From assembly GCF_051020765.1 (NCBI RefSeq), contig NC_134930.1, forward strand, positions 5,766,001 to 5,830,000: a stretch of DNA of 64,000 nucleotides, written 5' to 3'. This document shows, one piece after another, positions 10,260 through 23,270 of the stretch. The notes under the pieces are model-generated. The model saw only the letters and a list, made by a program, of their open reading frames with translations, did no database searches and was not told the DNA's origin. The translations under genes and the position numbers were made by a program. The stretch is from Lasioglossum baleicum. Its lineage: Eukaryota > Arthropoda > Insecta > Hymenoptera > Halictidae. How positions within the stretch are numbered: position 1 is the stretch's first letter; each line of letters begins with the position of its first letter.

Positions 10260-13200
10260 CCTCATGGCTAAGAAGGTAGTGTATACCAGTTCGGGGACGA
10301 AACCGGTGAGTCCCATCTCGGCTTCATGGCTAGGAAGGTAGTGTATACCTGTTCGCGGACGACACCGATCAGTCCCATCTCGGCCACATCGCTAAGAAGG
10401 TAGTGTATACCTGTTCGCGGACAACACCGATCAGTCCCATCTCGGCCTCATGGCTAAGAAGGTAGTGTATACCAGTTCCGGACGACACCGGTGAGTCCCA
10501 TCTCGGCCTCATGGCTAAGAAGGTAGTGTATACCTGTTCGCGGACGACACCGATCAGTCCCTTCTCGGCCTCATGGCTAAGAAGGTAGTGTATACCAGTT
10601 CGGGGGCGAAACCGGTGAGTCCCATCTCGGCCTCATGGCTAAGAAGGTAGTGTATACCTGTTCGCGGACGACACCGATCAGTCCCATCTCGGCCTCGTGG
10701 CTAAGAAGGTAGTGTATACCAGATCCGGACGACACCGGTAAGTCCCTTCTCGGCCTCATGGCTAAGAAGGTAGTGTATACCAGTTCGGGGACGAAACCGG
10801 TGAGTCCCAACTCGGCCTCATGGCTAAGATGGTAGTGTATACCAGTCCCGGGGGCACCGGTAAGTCCCTTCTCGGCCTCATGGCTAAGAAGGTAGTGTAT
10901 ACCAGTTCGGGGACGAAACCGGTGAATCCCATCTTGGCCTCCTGGCTAAGAAGGTAGTGTATACCTGTTCGCGGACGACACCGATCAGTCCCATCTCGGC
11001 CTCATGGCTAAGAAGGTAGTGTATACCAGTTCCGGACGACACCGGTAAGTCCCTTCTCGGCCTCATGGCTAAGAAGGTAGTGTATACCAGTTCCGGACGA
11101 CACCGGTGAGTCCCATCTCGGCCTCATGGCTAAGAAGGTAGTGTATACCTGTTCGCGGACGACACCGATCAGTCCCTTCTCGACCTCATGGCTAAGAAGG
11201 TAGTGTATACCAGTTCGGGGACGAAACCGGTGAGTCCCACCTCGGCCTCATGGCTAAGAAGGTAGTGTATATCTGTTCGCGGAAGACACCGATCAGTCCC
11301 ATCTCGGCCTCATGGCTAAGAAGGTAGTGTATACCAGTTCCGGACGACACCGGTAAGTCCCTTCTCGGCCTCATGGCTAAGAAGGTACTGTATACCAGTT
11401 CGGGGACGAAACCGGTGAGTCCCATCTCGGCCTTATGGCTAAGAAGGTAGTGTATACCTGTTCGCGGACGACACCGATCAGTCCCATCTCGGCCTCATGG
11501 CTAAGAAGGTAGTGTATACCAGTTCGGGGACGACACCGGTGAGTCCCATCTCGGCCTCATGGCTAAGAAGGTAGTGTATACCAGTTCCGGACGACACCGG
11601 TGAGTCACATCTCGGCCTCATGGCTAAGAAGGTAGTGTATACCAGTTCGGGGACGAAACCGGTGAGTCCCATCTCGGCCTCATGGCTAAGAAGGTAGTGT
11701 ATACCTGTTCGCGGACGACACCGATCAGTCCCATCTCGGCCTCATGGCTAAGAAGGTAGTGTATACCAGTTCCGGACGACACCGGTGAGCCCCTTCTCGG
11801 CCTCATGGCTAAGTAGGTAGTGTATACCAGTTCCGGACGACACCGGTGAGTCCCATCTCGGCCTCATGGCTAAGAAGGTAGTGTATACCTGTTCGCGGAC
11901 GACACCGATCAGTCCCTTCTCGGCCTCATGGCTAAGAAGGTAGTGTATACCAGTTCGGGGACGAAACCGGTGAGTCCCACCTCGGCCTCATGGCTAAGAA
12001 GGTAGTGTATACCTGTTCGCGGACGACACCGATCAGTCCCATCTCGGCCTCATGGCTAAGAAGGTAGTGTATACCAGTTCCGGACGACACCGGTAAGTCG
12101 CTTCTCGGCCTCATGGCTAAGAAGGTAGTATATACCAGTTCGGGGACGACACCGATCAGTCCCATCTCGGCCACATGGCTAAGAAGGTAGTGTATACCAG
12201 TTCCGGACGACACCGGTAAGTCCCTTCTCGGGCTCATGGCTAAGAAGGTAGTGTATACCAGTTCGGGGACGAAACCGGTGAGTCCCATCTCGGCCTCATG
12301 GCTAAGAAGGTAGTGTATACCTGTTCGCGGACGACACCGATCAGTCCCATCTCGGCCTCATTGCTAAGAAGGTAGTGTATACCAGTTCGGGGACGAAACC
12401 GGTGAGTCCCATCTCGGCCTCATGGCTAAGAAGGTAGTGTATACCTGTTCGCGGACGACACCGATCAGTCCCATCTCGGCCTCATGGCTAAGAAGGTAGT
12501 GTATACCTGTTCGCGGACAACACCGATCAGTCCCATCTCCGCCTCATGGCTAAGAAGGTAGTGTATACCAGTTCCGGACGACACCGGTGAGTCCCATCTC
12601 GGCCTCGTGGCTAAGAAGGTAGTGTATACCTGTTCGCGGACGACACCGATCAGTCCCGTCTCGGCCTCATGGCTAAGAAGGTAGTGTATACCTGTTCGCG
12701 GACAACACCGATCAGTCCCATCTCGGCCTCATGGCTAAGAAGGTAGTGTATACCAGTTCCGGACGACACCGGTGAGTCCCATCTCGGCCTCATGGCTAAG
12801 AAGGTAGTGTATACCTGTTCGCGGACGACACCGATCAGTCCCTTCTCGACCTCATGGCTAAGAAGGTAGTGTATACCAGTTCGGGGACGAAACCGGTGAG
12901 TCCCATCTCGGCTTCATGGCTAGGAAGGTAGTGTATACCTGTTCGCGGACGACACCGATCAGTCCCATCTCGGCCTCATGGCTAAGAAGGTAGTGTATAC
13001 CAGTTCCGGACGACACCGGTAAGTCCCTTCTCGGCCTCATGGCTAAGAAGGTAGTGTATACCAGTTCGGGGACGAAACCGGTGAGTTCCATCTCGGCCTC
13101 ATGGCTAAGATGGTAGTGTATACCAGTTCCGGGGGCACCGGTAAGTCCCTTCTCGGCCTCATGGCTAAGAAGGTAGTGTATACCAGTTCCGGACGAAACC

Positions 13201-16200
13201 GGTGAGTCCCATCTTGGCCTCCTGGCTAAGAAGGTAGTGTATACCTGTTCGCGGACGACACCGATCAGTCCCATCTCGGCCTCATGGCTAAGAAGGTAGT
13301 GTATACCAGTTCGGGGACGAAACCGGTGAGTCCCATCTCGGCCTCATGGCTAAGATGGTAGTGTATACCTGTTCGCGGACGACACCGATCAGTCCCATCT
13401 CGGCCTCATGGCTAAGAAGGTAGTGTATACCTGTTCGCGGACGACACCGATCAGTCCCATCTCGGCCTCGTGGCTAAGAAGGCAGTGTATACCTGTTCGC
13501 GGACGACACCGATCAGTCCCATCTCGGCCTCATGGCTAAGAAGGTAGTGTATACCAGTTCCGGACGACACCGGTGAGCCCCTTCTCGGCCTCATGGCTAA
13601 GTAGGTAGTGTATACCAGTTCCGGACGACACCGGTAAGTCCCTTCTCGGCCTCATGGCTAAGAAGGTAGTGTATACCTGTTCGCGGACGACACCGATCAG
13701 TCCCATCTCGGCCACATGGCTAAGAAGGTAGTGTATACCTGTTCGCGGACAACACCGATCAGTCCCATCTCTGCCTCATGGCTAAGAAGGTAGTGTATAC
13801 CAGTTCCGGACGACACCGGTGAGTCCCATCTCGGCCTCATGGCTAAGAAGGTAGTGTATACCTGTTCGCGGACGACACCGATCAGTCCCTTCTCGGCCTC
13901 ATGGCTAAGAAGGTAGTGCATACCAGTTCGGGGACGACACCGGTAAGTCCCTTCTCGGCCTCATGGCTAAGAAGGTAGTATATACCAGTTCGGGGACGAC
14001 ACCGATCAGTCCCATCGCGGCCTCATGGCTAAGAAGGTAGTGTATACCAGTTCCGGACGACACCGGTAAGTCCCTTCTCGGCCTCATGGCTAAGAAGGTA
14101 GTGTATACCAGTTCGGGGACGAAACCGGTGAGTCCCATCTCGGCCTCATGGCTAAGAAGGTAGTGTATACCTGTTCGCGGACGACACCGATCAGTCCCAT
14201 CTCGGCCTCATGGCTAAGATGGTAGTGTATACCTGTTCGCGGACGACACCGATCAGTCCCATCTCGGCCTCATGGCCAAGAAGGTAGTGTATACCAGTTC
14301 CGGACGACACCGGTGAGCCCCTTCTCGGCCTCATGGCTAAGTAGGTAGTGTATACCTGTTCGCGGAAGACACCGATCAGTCCCATCTCGGCCTCATGGCT
14401 AAGAAGGTAGTGTATACCAGTTCGGGGACGACACCGGTGAGTCCCATCTCGGCCTCATGGCTAAGAAGGTAGTGTATACCAGTTCCGGACGACACCGGTA
14501 AGTCCCTTCTCGGCCTCATGGCTAAGAAGGTAGTGTATACCAGTTCGGGGACGAAACCGGTGAGTCCCATCTCGGCCTCATGGCTAAGAAGGTAGTGTAT
14601 ACCTGTTCGCGGACGACACCGATCAGTCCCATCTCGGCCTCATGGCTAAGAAGGTAGTGTATACCAGTTCCGGACGACACCGGTGAGCCCCTTCTCGGCC
14701 TCATGGCTAAGTAGGTAGTGTATACCAGTTCCGGACGACACCGGTAAGTCCCTTCTCGGCCTCATGGCTAAGAAGGTAGTGTATACCTGTTCGCGGACGA
14801 CACCGATCAGTCCCATCTCGGCCACATGGCTAAGAAGGTAGTGTATACCTGTTCGCGGACAACACCGATCAGTCCCATCTCTGCCTCATGGCTAAGAAGG
14901 TAGTGTATACCAGTTCCGGACGACACCGGTGAGTCCCATCTCGGCCTCATGGCTAAGAAGGTAGTGTATACCTGTTCGCGGACGACACCGATCAGTCCCT
15001 TCTCGGCCTCATGGCTAAGAAGGTAGTGTATACCAGTTCGGGGACGAAACCGGTGAGTCCCACCTCGGCCTCATGGCTAAGAAGGAAGTGTATACCTGTT
15101 CGCGGACGACACCGATCAGTCCCATCTCGGCCTCATGGCTAAGAAGGTAGTGTATACCAGTTCCGGACGACACCGGTAAGTCCCTTCTCGGCCTCATGGC
15201 TAAGAAGGTAGTGTATACCAGTTCGGGGACGAAACCGGTGAGTCCCATCTCGGCCTCATGGCTAAGAAGGTAGTGTATACCTGTTCGCGGACGACACCGA
15301 TCAGACCCATCTCGGCCTCATGGCTAAGAAGGTAGTGTATACCAGTTCGGGGACGACACCGGTGAGTCCCATCTCGGCCTCATGGCTAAGAAGGTAGTGT
15401 ATACCAGTTCCGGACGACACCGGTAAGTCCCTTCTCGGCCTCATGGCTAAGAAGGTAGTGTATACCAGTTCGGGGACGAAACCGGTGAGTCCCATCTCGG
15501 CTTCATGGCTAGGAAGGTAGTGTATACCTGTTCGCGGACGACACCGATCAGTCCCATCTCGGCCACATCGCTAAGAAGGTAGTGTATACCTGTTCGCGGA
15601 CAACACCGATCAGTCCCATCTCGGCCTCATGGCTAAGAAGGTAGTGTATACCAGTTCCGGACGACACCGGTGAGTCCCATCTCGGCCTCATGGCTAAGAA
15701 GGTAGTGTATACCTGTTCGCGGACGACACCGATCAGTCCCTTCTCGGCCTCATGGCTAAGAAGGTAGTGTATACCAGTTCGGGGGCGAAACCGGTGAGTC
15801 CCATCTCGGCCTCATGGCTAAGAAGGTAGTGTATACCTGTTCGCGGACGACACCGATCAGTCCCATCTCGGCCTCGTGGCTAAGAAGGTAGTGTATACCA
15901 GATCCGGACGACACCGGTAAGTCCCTTCTCGGCCTCATGGCTAAGAAGGTAGTGTATACCAGTTCGGGGACGAAACCGGTGAGTCCCAACTCGGCCTCAT
16001 GGCTAAGATGGTAGTGTATACCAGTCCCGGGGGCACCGGTAAGTCCCTTCTCGGCCTCATGGCTAAGAAGGTAGTGTATACCAGTTCGGGGACGAAACCG
16101 GTGAATCCCATCTTGGCCTCCTGGCTAAGAAGGTAGTGTATACCTGTTCGCGGACGACACCGATCAGTCCCATCTCGGCCTCATGGCTAAGAAGGTAGTG

Positions 16201-19200
16201 TATACCAGTTCCGGACGACACCGGTAAGTCCCTTCTCGGCCTCATGGCTAAGAATTTAGTGTATACCAGTTCCGGACGACACCGGTGAGTCCCATCTCGG
16301 CCTCATGGCTAAGAAGGTAGTGTATACCTGTTCGCGGACGACACCGATCAGTCCCTTCTCGACCTCATGGCTAAGAAGGTAGTGTATACCAGTTCGGGGA
16401 CGAAACCGGTGAGTCCCACCTCGGCCTCATGGCTAAGAAGGTAGTGTATACCTGTTCGCGGACGACACCGATCAGTCCCATCTCGGCCTCATGGCTAAGA
16501 AGGTAGTGTATACCAGTTCCGGACGACACCGGTAAGTCCCTTCTCGGCCTCATGGCTAAGAAGGTACTGTATACCAGTTCGGGGACGAAACCGGTGAGTC
16601 CCATCTCGGCCTTATGGCTAAGAAGGTAGTGTATACCTGTTCGCGGACGACACCGATCAGTCCCATCTCGGCCTCATGGCTAAGAAGGTAGTGTATACCA
16701 GTTCGGGGACGACACCGGTGAGTCCCATCTCGGCCTCATGGCTAAGAAGGTAGTGTATACCAGTTCCGGACGACACCGGTGAGTCACATCTCGGCCTCAT
16801 GGCTAAGAAGGTAGTGTATACCAGTTCGGGGACGAAACCGGTGAGTCCCATCTCGGCCTCATGGCTAAGAAGGTAGTGTATACCTGTTCGCGGACGACAC
16901 CGATCAGTCCCATCTCGGCCTCATGGCTAAGAAGGTAGTGTATACCAGTTCCGGACGACACCGGTGAGCCCCTTCTCGGCCTCATGGCTAAGTAGGTAGT
17001 GTATACCAGTTCCGGACGACACCGGTGAGTCCCATCTCGGCCTCATGGCTAAGAAGGTAGTGTATACCTGTTCGCGGACGACACCGATCAGTCCCTTCTC
17101 GGCCTCATGGCTAAGAAGGTAGTGTATACCAGTTCGGGGACGAAACCGGTGAGTCCCACCTCGGCCTCATGGCTAAGAAGGTAGTGTATACCTGTTCGCG
17201 GACGACACCGATCAGTCCCATCTCGGCCTCATGGCTAAGAAGGTAGTGTATACCAGTTCCGGACGACACCGGTAAGTCGCTTCTCGGCCTCATGGCTAAG
17301 AAGGTAGTATATACCAGTTCGGGGACGACACCGATCAGTCCCATCTCGGCCTCATGGCTAAGAAGGTAGTGTATACCAGTTCCGGACGACACCGGTAAGT
17401 CCCTTCTCGGGCTCATGGCTAAGAAGGTAGTGTATACCAGTTCGGGGACGAAACCGGTGAGTCCCATCTCGGCCTCATGGCTAAGAAGGTAGTGTATACC
17501 TGTTCGCGGACGACACCGATCAGTCCCATCTCGGCCTCATTGCTAAGAAGGTAGTGTATACCAGTTCGGGGACGAAACCGGTGAGTCCCATCTCGGCCTC
17601 ATGGCTAAGAAGGTAGTGTATACCTGTTCGCGGACGACACCGATCAGTCCCATCTCGGCCTCATGGCTAAGAAGGTAGTGTATACCTGTTCGCGGACAAC
17701 ACCGATCAGTCCCATCTCCGCCTCATGGCTAAGAAGGTAGTGTATACCAGTTCCGGACGACACCGGTGAGTCCCATCTCGGCCTCGTGGCTAAGAAGGTA
17801 GTGTATACCTGTTCGCGGACGACACCGATCAGTCCCGTCTCGGCCTCATGGCTAAGAAGGTAGTGTATACCTGTTCGCGGACAACACCGATCAGTCCCAT
17901 CTCGGCCTCATGGCTAAGAAGGTAGTGTATACCAGTTCCGGACGACACCGGTGAGTCCCATCTCGGCCTCATGGCTAAGAAGGTAGTGTATACCTGTTCG
18001 CGGACGACACCGATCAGTCCCTTCTCGACCTCATGGCTAAGAAGGTAGTGTATACCAGTTCGGGGACGAAACCGGTGAGTCCCATCTCGGCTTCATGGCT
18101 AGGAAGGTAGTGTATACCTGTTCGCGGACGACACCGATCAGTCCCATCTCGGCCTCATGGCTAAGAAGGTAGTGTATACCAGTTCCGGACGACACCGGTA
18201 AGTCCCTTCTCGGCCTCATGGCTAAGAAGGTAGTGTATACCAGTTCGGGGACGAAACCGGTGAGTTCCATCTCGGCCTCATGGCTAAGATGGTAGTGTAT
18301 ACCAGTTCCGGGGGCACCGGTAAGTCCCTTCTCGGCCTCATGGCTAAGAAGGTAGTGTATACCAGTTCCGGACGAAACCGGTGAGTCCCATCTTGGCCTC
18401 CTGGCTAAGAAGGTAGTGTATACCTGTTCGCGGACGACACCGATCAGTCCCATCTCGGCCTCATGGCTAAGAAGGTAGTGTATACCAGTTCGGGGACGAA
18501 ACCGGTGAGTCCCATCTCGGCCTCATGGCTAAGATGGTAGTGTATACCTGTTCGCGGACGACACCGATCAGTCCCATCTCGGCCTCATGGCTAAGAAGGT
18601 AGTGTATACCTGTTCGCGGACGACACCGATCAGTCCCATCTCGGCCTCGTGGCTAAGAAGGCAGTGTATACCTGTTCGCGGACGACACCGATCAGTCCCA
18701 TCTCGGCCTCATGGCTAAGAAGGTAGTGTATACCTGTTCCGGACGACACCGGTGAGCCCCTTCTCGGCCTCATGGCTAAGTAGGTAGTGTATACCAGTTC
18801 CGGACGACACCGGTAAGTCCCTTCTCGGCCTCATGGCTAAGAAGGTAGTGTATACCTGTTCGCGGACGACACCGATCAGTCCCATCTCGGCCACATGGCT
18901 AAGAAGGTAGTGTATACCTGTTCGCGGACAACACCGATCAGTCCCATCTCTGCCTCATGGCTAAGAAGGTAGTGTATACCAGTTCCGGACGACACCGGTG
19001 AGTCCCATCTCGGCCTCATGGCTAAGAAGGTAGTGTATACCTGTTCGCGGACGACACCGATCAGTCCCTTCTCGGCCTCATGGCTAAGAAGGTAGTGCAT
19101 ACCAGTTCGGGGACGACACCGGTAAGTCCCTTCTCGGCCTCATGGCTAAGAAGGTAGTGTATACCAGTTCGGGGACGAAACCGGTGAGTCCCATCTCGGC

Positions 19201-20546
19201 CTCATGGCCAAGAAGGTAGTGTATACCTGTTCGCGGACGACACCGATCAGTCCCATCTCGGCCTCATGGCTAAGATGGTAGTGTATACCTGTTCGCGGAC
19301 GACACCGATCAGTCCCATCTCGGCCTCATGGCTAAGAAGGTAGTGTATACCAGTTCCGGACGACACCGGTGAGCCCCTTCTCGGCCTCATGGCTAAGTAG
19401 GTAGTGTATACCTGTTCGCGGAAGACACCGATCAGTCCCATCTCGGCCTCATGGCTAAGAAGGTAGTGTATACCAGTTCGGGGACGACACCGGTGAGTCC
19501 CATCTCGGCCTCATGGCTAAGAAGGTAGTGTATACCAGTTCCGGACGACACCGGTAAGTCCCTTCTCGGCCTCATGGCTAAGAAGGTAGTGTATACCAGT
19601 TCGGGGACGAAACCGGTGAGTCCCATCTCGGCCTCATGGCTAAGAAGGTAGTGTATACCTGTTCGCGGACGACACCGATCAGTCCCATCTCGGCCTCATG
19701 GCTAAGAAGGTAGTGTATACCAGTTCCGGACGACACCGGTGAGCCCCTTCTCGGCCTCATGGCTAAGTAGGTAGTGTATACCAGTTCCGGACGACACCGG
19801 TAAGTCCCTTCTCGGCCTCATGGCTAAGAAGGTAGTGTATACCTGTTCGCGGACGACACCGATCAGTCCCATCTCGGCCACATGGCTAAGAAGGTAGTGT
19901 ATACCTGTTCGCGGACAACACCGATCAGTCCCATCTCTGCCTCATGGCTAAGAAGGTAGTGTATACCAGTTCCGGACGACACCGGTGAGTCCCATCTCGG
20001 CCTCATGGCTAAGAAGGTAGTGTATACCTGTTCGCGGACGACACCGATCAGTCCCTTCTCGGCCTCATGGCTAAGAAGGTAGTGTATACCAGTTCGGGGA
20101 CGAAACCGGTGAGTCCCACCTCGGCCTCATGGCTAAGAAGGAAGTGTATACCTGTTCGCGGACGACACCGATCAGTCCCATCTCGGCCTCATGGCTAAGA
20201 AGGTAGTGTATACCAGTTCCGGACGACACCGGTAAGTCCCTTCTCGGCCTCATGGCTAAGAAGGTAGTGTATACCAGTTCGGGGACGAAACCGGTGAGTC
20301 CCATCTCGGCCTCATGGCTAAGAAGGTAGTGTATACCTGTTCGCGGACGACACCGATCAGACCCATCTCGGCCTCATGGCTAAGAAGGTAGTGTATACCA
20401 GTTCGGGGACGACACCGGTGAGTCCCATCTCGGCCTCATGGCTAAGAAGGTAGTGTATACCAGTTCCGGACGACACCGGTAAGTCCCTTCTCGGCCTCAT
20501 GGCTAAGAAGGTAGTGTATACCAGTTCGGGGACGAAACCGGTGAGT
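10260..20546 (+). repeat. 5.18-kb (84-monomer) direct tandem duplication
   Basis: Everything from ~10,260 to ~15,490 recurs 5,179 bp further on, so the copies are adjacent (10,260-15,438 and 15,439-20,546). The register drops to 5,056 after ~14.0 kb, because the second copy lacks two monomers (123 bp) present at about 13,960-14,080. I saw only a handful of substitutions between copies: ATATCTG at ~11,268 versus ATACCTG at ~16,447, GAAGACACC at ~11,282 versus GACGACACC, CCACATGG at ~12,170 versus CCTCATGG, and a GG-to-TT change at 16,255-16,256. This is a young duplication. Confidence 0.9.
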
Positions 20547-23270
20547 CCCATCTCGGCCTCATGGCTAAGAAGGTAGTGTATACCTGTTCGGGGACGAAAC
20601 CGGTGAGTCCCATCTCGGCTTCATGGCTAGGAAGGTAGTGTATACCTATTCGCGGACGACACCGATCAGTCCCATCTCGGCCTCATGGCTAAGATGGTAG
20701 TGTATACCAGTTCCGGACGACACCGGTGAGCCCCTTCTCGGCCTCATGGCTAAGTAGGTAGTGTATACCAGTTCCGGACGACACCGGTAAGTCCCTTCTC
20801 GGCCTCATGGCTAAGAAGGTAGTGTATACCTGTTCGCGGACGACACCGATCAGTCCCATCTCGGCCACATGGCTAAGAAGGTAGTGTATACCTGTTCGCG
20901 GACAACACCGATCAGTCCCATCTCTGCCTCATGGCTAAGAAGGTAGTGTATACCAGTTCCGGACGACACCGGTGAGTCCCATCTCGGTCTCATGGCTAAG
21001 AAGGTAGTGTATACCTGTTCGCGGACGACACCGATCAGTCCCTTCTCGGCCTCATGGCTAAGAAGGTAGTGTATACCAGTTCGGGGACGAAACCGGTGAG
21101 TCCCACCTCGGCCTCATGGCTAAGAAGGTAGTTTATACCTGTTCGCGGACGACACCGATCAGTCCCATCTCGGCCTCATGGCTAAGAAGGTAGTGTATAC
21201 CAGTTCCGGACGACACCGGTAAGTCCCTTCTCGGCCTCATGGCTAAGAAGGTAGTATGTACCAGTTCGGGGACGACACCGATCAGTCCCATCTCGGCCTC
21301 ATGGCTAAGAAGGTAGTGTATACCAGTTCCGGACGACACCGGTAAGTCCCTTCTCGGCCTCATGGCTAAGAAGGTAGTGTATACCAGTTCGGGGACGAAA
21401 CCGGTGAGTCCCATCTCGGCCTCATGGCTAAGAAGGTAGTGTATACCTGTTCGCGGACGACACCGATCAGTCCCATCTCGGCCTCATGGCTAAGAAGGTA
21501 GTGTATACCAGTTCCGGACGACACCGGTGAGCCCCTTCTCGGCCTCATGGCTAAGTAGGTAGTGTATACCAGTTCCGGACGACACCGGTAAGTCCCTTCT
21601 CGGCCTCATGGCTAAGAAGGTAGTGTATACCTGTTCGCGGACGACACCGATCAGTCCCATCTCGGCCACATGGCTAAGAAGGTAGTGTATACCTGTTCGC
21701 GGACAACACCGATCAGTCCCATCTCTGCCTCATGGCTAAGAAGGTAGTGTATACCAGTTCCGGACGACACCGGTGAGTCCCATCTCGGCCTCATGGCTAA
21801 GAAGGTAGTGTATACCTGTTCGCGGACGACACCGATCAGTCCCTTCTCGGCCTCATGGCTAAGAAGGTAGTGTATACCAGTTCGGGGACGAAACCGGTGA
21901 GTCCCACCTCGGCCTCATGGCTAAGAAGGAAGTGTATACCTGTTCGCGGACGACACCGATCAGTCCCATCTCGGCCTCATGGCTAAGAAGGTAGTGTATA
22001 CCAGTTCCGGACGACACCGGTAAGTCCCTTCTCGGCCTCATGGCTAAGAAGGTAGTGTATACCAGTTCGGGGACGAAACCGGTGAGTCCCATCTCGGCCT
22101 CATGGCTAAGAAGGTAGTGTATACCTGTTCGCGGACGACACCGATCAGACCCATCTCGGCCTCATGGCTAAGAAGGTAGTGTATACCAGTTCGGGGACGA
22201 CACCGGTGAGTCCCATCTCGGCCTCATGGCTAAGAAGGTAGTGTATACCAGTTCCGGACGACACCGGTAAGTCCCTTCTCGGCCTCATGGCTAAGAAGGT
22301 AGTGTATACCAGTTCGGGGACGAAACCGGTGAGTCCCATCTCGGCCTCATGGCTAAGAAGGTAGTGTATACCTGTTCGGGGACGAAACCGGTGAGTCCCA
22401 TCTCGGCTTCATGGCTAGGAAGGTAGTGTATACCTATTCGCGGACGACACCGATCAGTCCCATCTCGGCCTCATGGCTAAGATGGTAGTGTATACCAGTT
22501 CCGGACGACACCGGTGAGCCCCTTCTCGGCCTCATGGCTAAGTAGGTAGTGTATACCAGTTCCGGACGACACCGGTAAGTCCCTTCTCGGCCTCATGGCT
22601 AAGAAGGTAGTGTATACCTGTTCGCGGACGACACCGATCAGTCCCATCTCGGCCACATGGCTAAGAAGGTAGTGTATACCTGTTCGCGGACAACACCGAT
22701 CAGTCCCATCTCTGCCTCATGGCTAAGAAGGTAGTGTATACCAGTTCCGGACGACACCGGTGAGTCCCATCTCGGTCTCATGGCTAAGAAGGTAGTGTAT
22801 ACCTGTTCGCGGACGACACCGATCAGTCCCTTCTCGGCCTCATGGCTAAGAAGGTAGTGTATACCAGTTCGGGGACGAAACCGGTGAGTCCCACCTCGGC
22901 CTCATGGCTAAGAAGATAGTTTATACCTGTTCGCGGACGACACCGATCAGTCCCATCTCGGCCTCATGGCTAAGAAGGTAGTGTATACCAGTTCCGGACG
23001 ACACCGGTAAGTCCCTTCTCGGCCTCATGGCTAAGAAGGTAGTATGTACCAGTTCGGGGACGACACCGATCAGTCCCATCTCGGCCTCATGGCTAAGAAG
23101 GTAGTGTATACCAGTTCCGGACGACACCGGTAAGTCCCTTCTCGGCCTCATGGCTAAGAAGGTAGTGTATACCAGTTCGGGGACGAAACCGGTGAGTCCC
23201 ACCTCGGCCTCATGGCTAAGAAGGTAGTGTATACCTGTTCGCGGACGACACCGATCAGTCCCATCTCGGC
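19490..23270 (+). repeat. 1,788-bp (29-monomer) tandem duplication
   Basis: The block beginning near 19,490 repeats at offset 1,788 up to ~23,270, giving about two full copies. Shared oddities are the GGAAGTG variant (near 20,150 and 21,928), CAGACCC heads (20,357 and 22,145), TGTTCGGGGACG hybrid cassettes (20,584 and 22,372), CTATTCGCGG units, and the GTATGTACC unit near 21,253 and 23,041. Its left part overlaps the end of the 5.18-kb duplication, so it arose from material in that copy. Confidence 0.87.
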
